From: Actinomycetota bacterium
GTDB lineage: Bacteria > Actinomycetota > Thermoleophilia > Gaiellales > Gaiellaceae
Assembly: GCA_005884155.1 (NCBI GenBank)
Contig: VAXD01000147.1
Location: 3,131 to 9,178, forward strand
Direction: 5' to 3'
DNA length: 6,048 nucleotides
The translations under genes and the position numbers were made by a program. Below the pieces are notes generated by a model. The model ran no database searches and had not been told where the DNA came from. It saw nothing but the letters and a program-made list of their open reading frames with translations. Each line of letters opens with the position of its first letter. Within the stretch, counting starts at the first letter, position 1. This document shows positions 5,549-6,048 of this stretch, one piece after another.

Positions 5549-6048
5549 TCAGAGCGGCGCGTCGAACAGCCCGAACCAGCGCGTCAGATCCTGCTCGATC
5601 GGCAGCTCGCTCCTGGTCCTTGCCGGTCGGGACGAACGGCCAGAACGCGCCCTGCTTGAAGCCGTAGATCCAATAGGCGCGGCTTTCCTTGAACTTGCCC
5701 TCGAACGGGAAATCGGCGGCGAGCAACTGGCCGCCGAAACCGCGGTCCTGCAGCTCCGACGCGATCAGGTGCACCGTTGCGACGACGCTCTCGAAGTCCT
5801 GGTCGTGGACGACGAGCCACTCGAAGCCCATCTCGTCGCTCTTGCGCTTGACCTTCGAGCTGGATTGGTTCCCAACCGCGTCGAGCAACTGCTGGAGGTC
5901 GTTCTCCGCGCGGACGAACTCGCCCGCCGAGAGCGACTTGAAGCAGACACCGGCCGAGCCGGAAGGCTTCAGGTCGAGCTCGGTCTCGAGCGTGATCCGC
6001 GCAGTCGAGATCGCGAAGAGCCGCTCCTTCGCCGGGTCCTTGAGCTTC
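5549..6048 (-). pseudogene. pspAB: PspA-associated protein PspAB, 5'-truncated by the window edge and frame-disrupted near 5609
   Basis: The minus strand is open from the window end with KLKDPAKERLFAISTARITL, ELDLKPSGSAGVCFKSLSAG, EFVRAENDLQQLLDAVG, DEMGFEWLVVHDQDFESVVA, TVHLIASELQDRGFGGQLLA and YWIYGFKQGAFWPFVPTGKDQE. These are the PspAB family landmarks: the SAGEFVRAEND region, HLIASEL, and aromatic YWIYGFK..FWPF. The N-terminus lies beyond the window. At 5610/5609 the frame is lost. The expected C-terminus ELPIEQDLTRWFGLFDAPL is present at 5608-5552 in another frame and ends with TGA at 5551-5549. From memory, intact relatives have a further dozen or so residues (an RDNA.ELE.KA.L-type block) between the two parts, so a short deletion of 3n+2 bases is likely rather than a single-base error. 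Read on in its own frame, translation runs to 5466 with unrelated Arg-rich residues, over the start of the next gene. PspAB is often linked to the HtpX membrane protease, so htpX may lie just outside. Either a real pseudogene or an assembly error is possible. Confidence 0.85.

Noticed and set aside
5607..5612. Programmed ribosomal frameshift in pspAB
   Set aside because: No slippery heptamer is seen, and conserved residues appear to be missing across the junction, which a programmed shift would not explain.
1..6048. CRISPR array, tRNA/rRNA, insertion sequence or phage/defence island
   Set aside because: No regularly spaced direct repeats, no RNA-gene signatures, no transposase or integrase motifs, and all long open frames are explained by the surface protein and the psp locus.

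Overview
The window is high-GC, densely coding DNA. It is most likely from an actinomycetota of the Thermoleophilia type (Gaiellales or Solirubrobacterales). That placement is an inference from three things: the PspA / PspAA / PspAB set, the style of the small coiled-coil plus membrane-anchor protein beside it, and a WPDAYYM-family secreted protein of a kind common in soil actinobacteria. The sequence alone does not prove the taxon.

Left region (3-4209, + strand): one very large secreted or surface multidomain gene whose 5' end lies before the window. Its modules in order are an N-terminal secreted-protein domain (contains WPDAYYMGMN and ends near IGNFKFPTC), two carboxypeptidase-regulatory-like (CPD) beta-sandwich domains, a nidogen-like domain, a third CPD domain, an Ig-like domain, a basic linker, a six-bladed Kelch propeller, a second Ig-like domain and a C-terminal malectin-like carbohydrate-binding domain. 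The reading frame breaks at about 588/589: the N-terminal domain starts in one frame and continues in another. The break is best explained by a short deletion of 3n+2 bases. A near-perfect GC-rich hairpin (4233-4262) follows the stop codon.

Right region (about 4290-6048): a phage-shock-protein (PSP) envelope-stress locus. pspA (4327-5010) and pspAA (5007-5300) form a translationally coupled pair on the + strand. Converging on them from the right are pspAB (5549 to beyond the window end, - strand) and a 67-residue coiled-coil/transmembrane protein (5297-5500, - strand). The stop codons of pspAA and the small protein overlap in the tetramer TTAG. pspAB is also broken: its C-terminus ELPIEQDLTRWF... 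lies in a different frame, and a conserved stretch before it appears to be missing.

Working together: PspA is an ESCRT-III/Vipp1-like membrane-remodelling protein, PspAA and PspAB are its known actinobacterial partners, and the small anchored coiled-coil protein is a guilt-by-association candidate for the same envelope-stress role. The large surface protein appears functionally unrelated and is insulated from pspA by the terminator-like hairpin. I see no RNA genes, insertion sequences, CRISPR arrays or phage genes. I found no convincing new biological system. The points most worth checking are the two out-of-frame deletions and the small membrane protein beside the psp genes.
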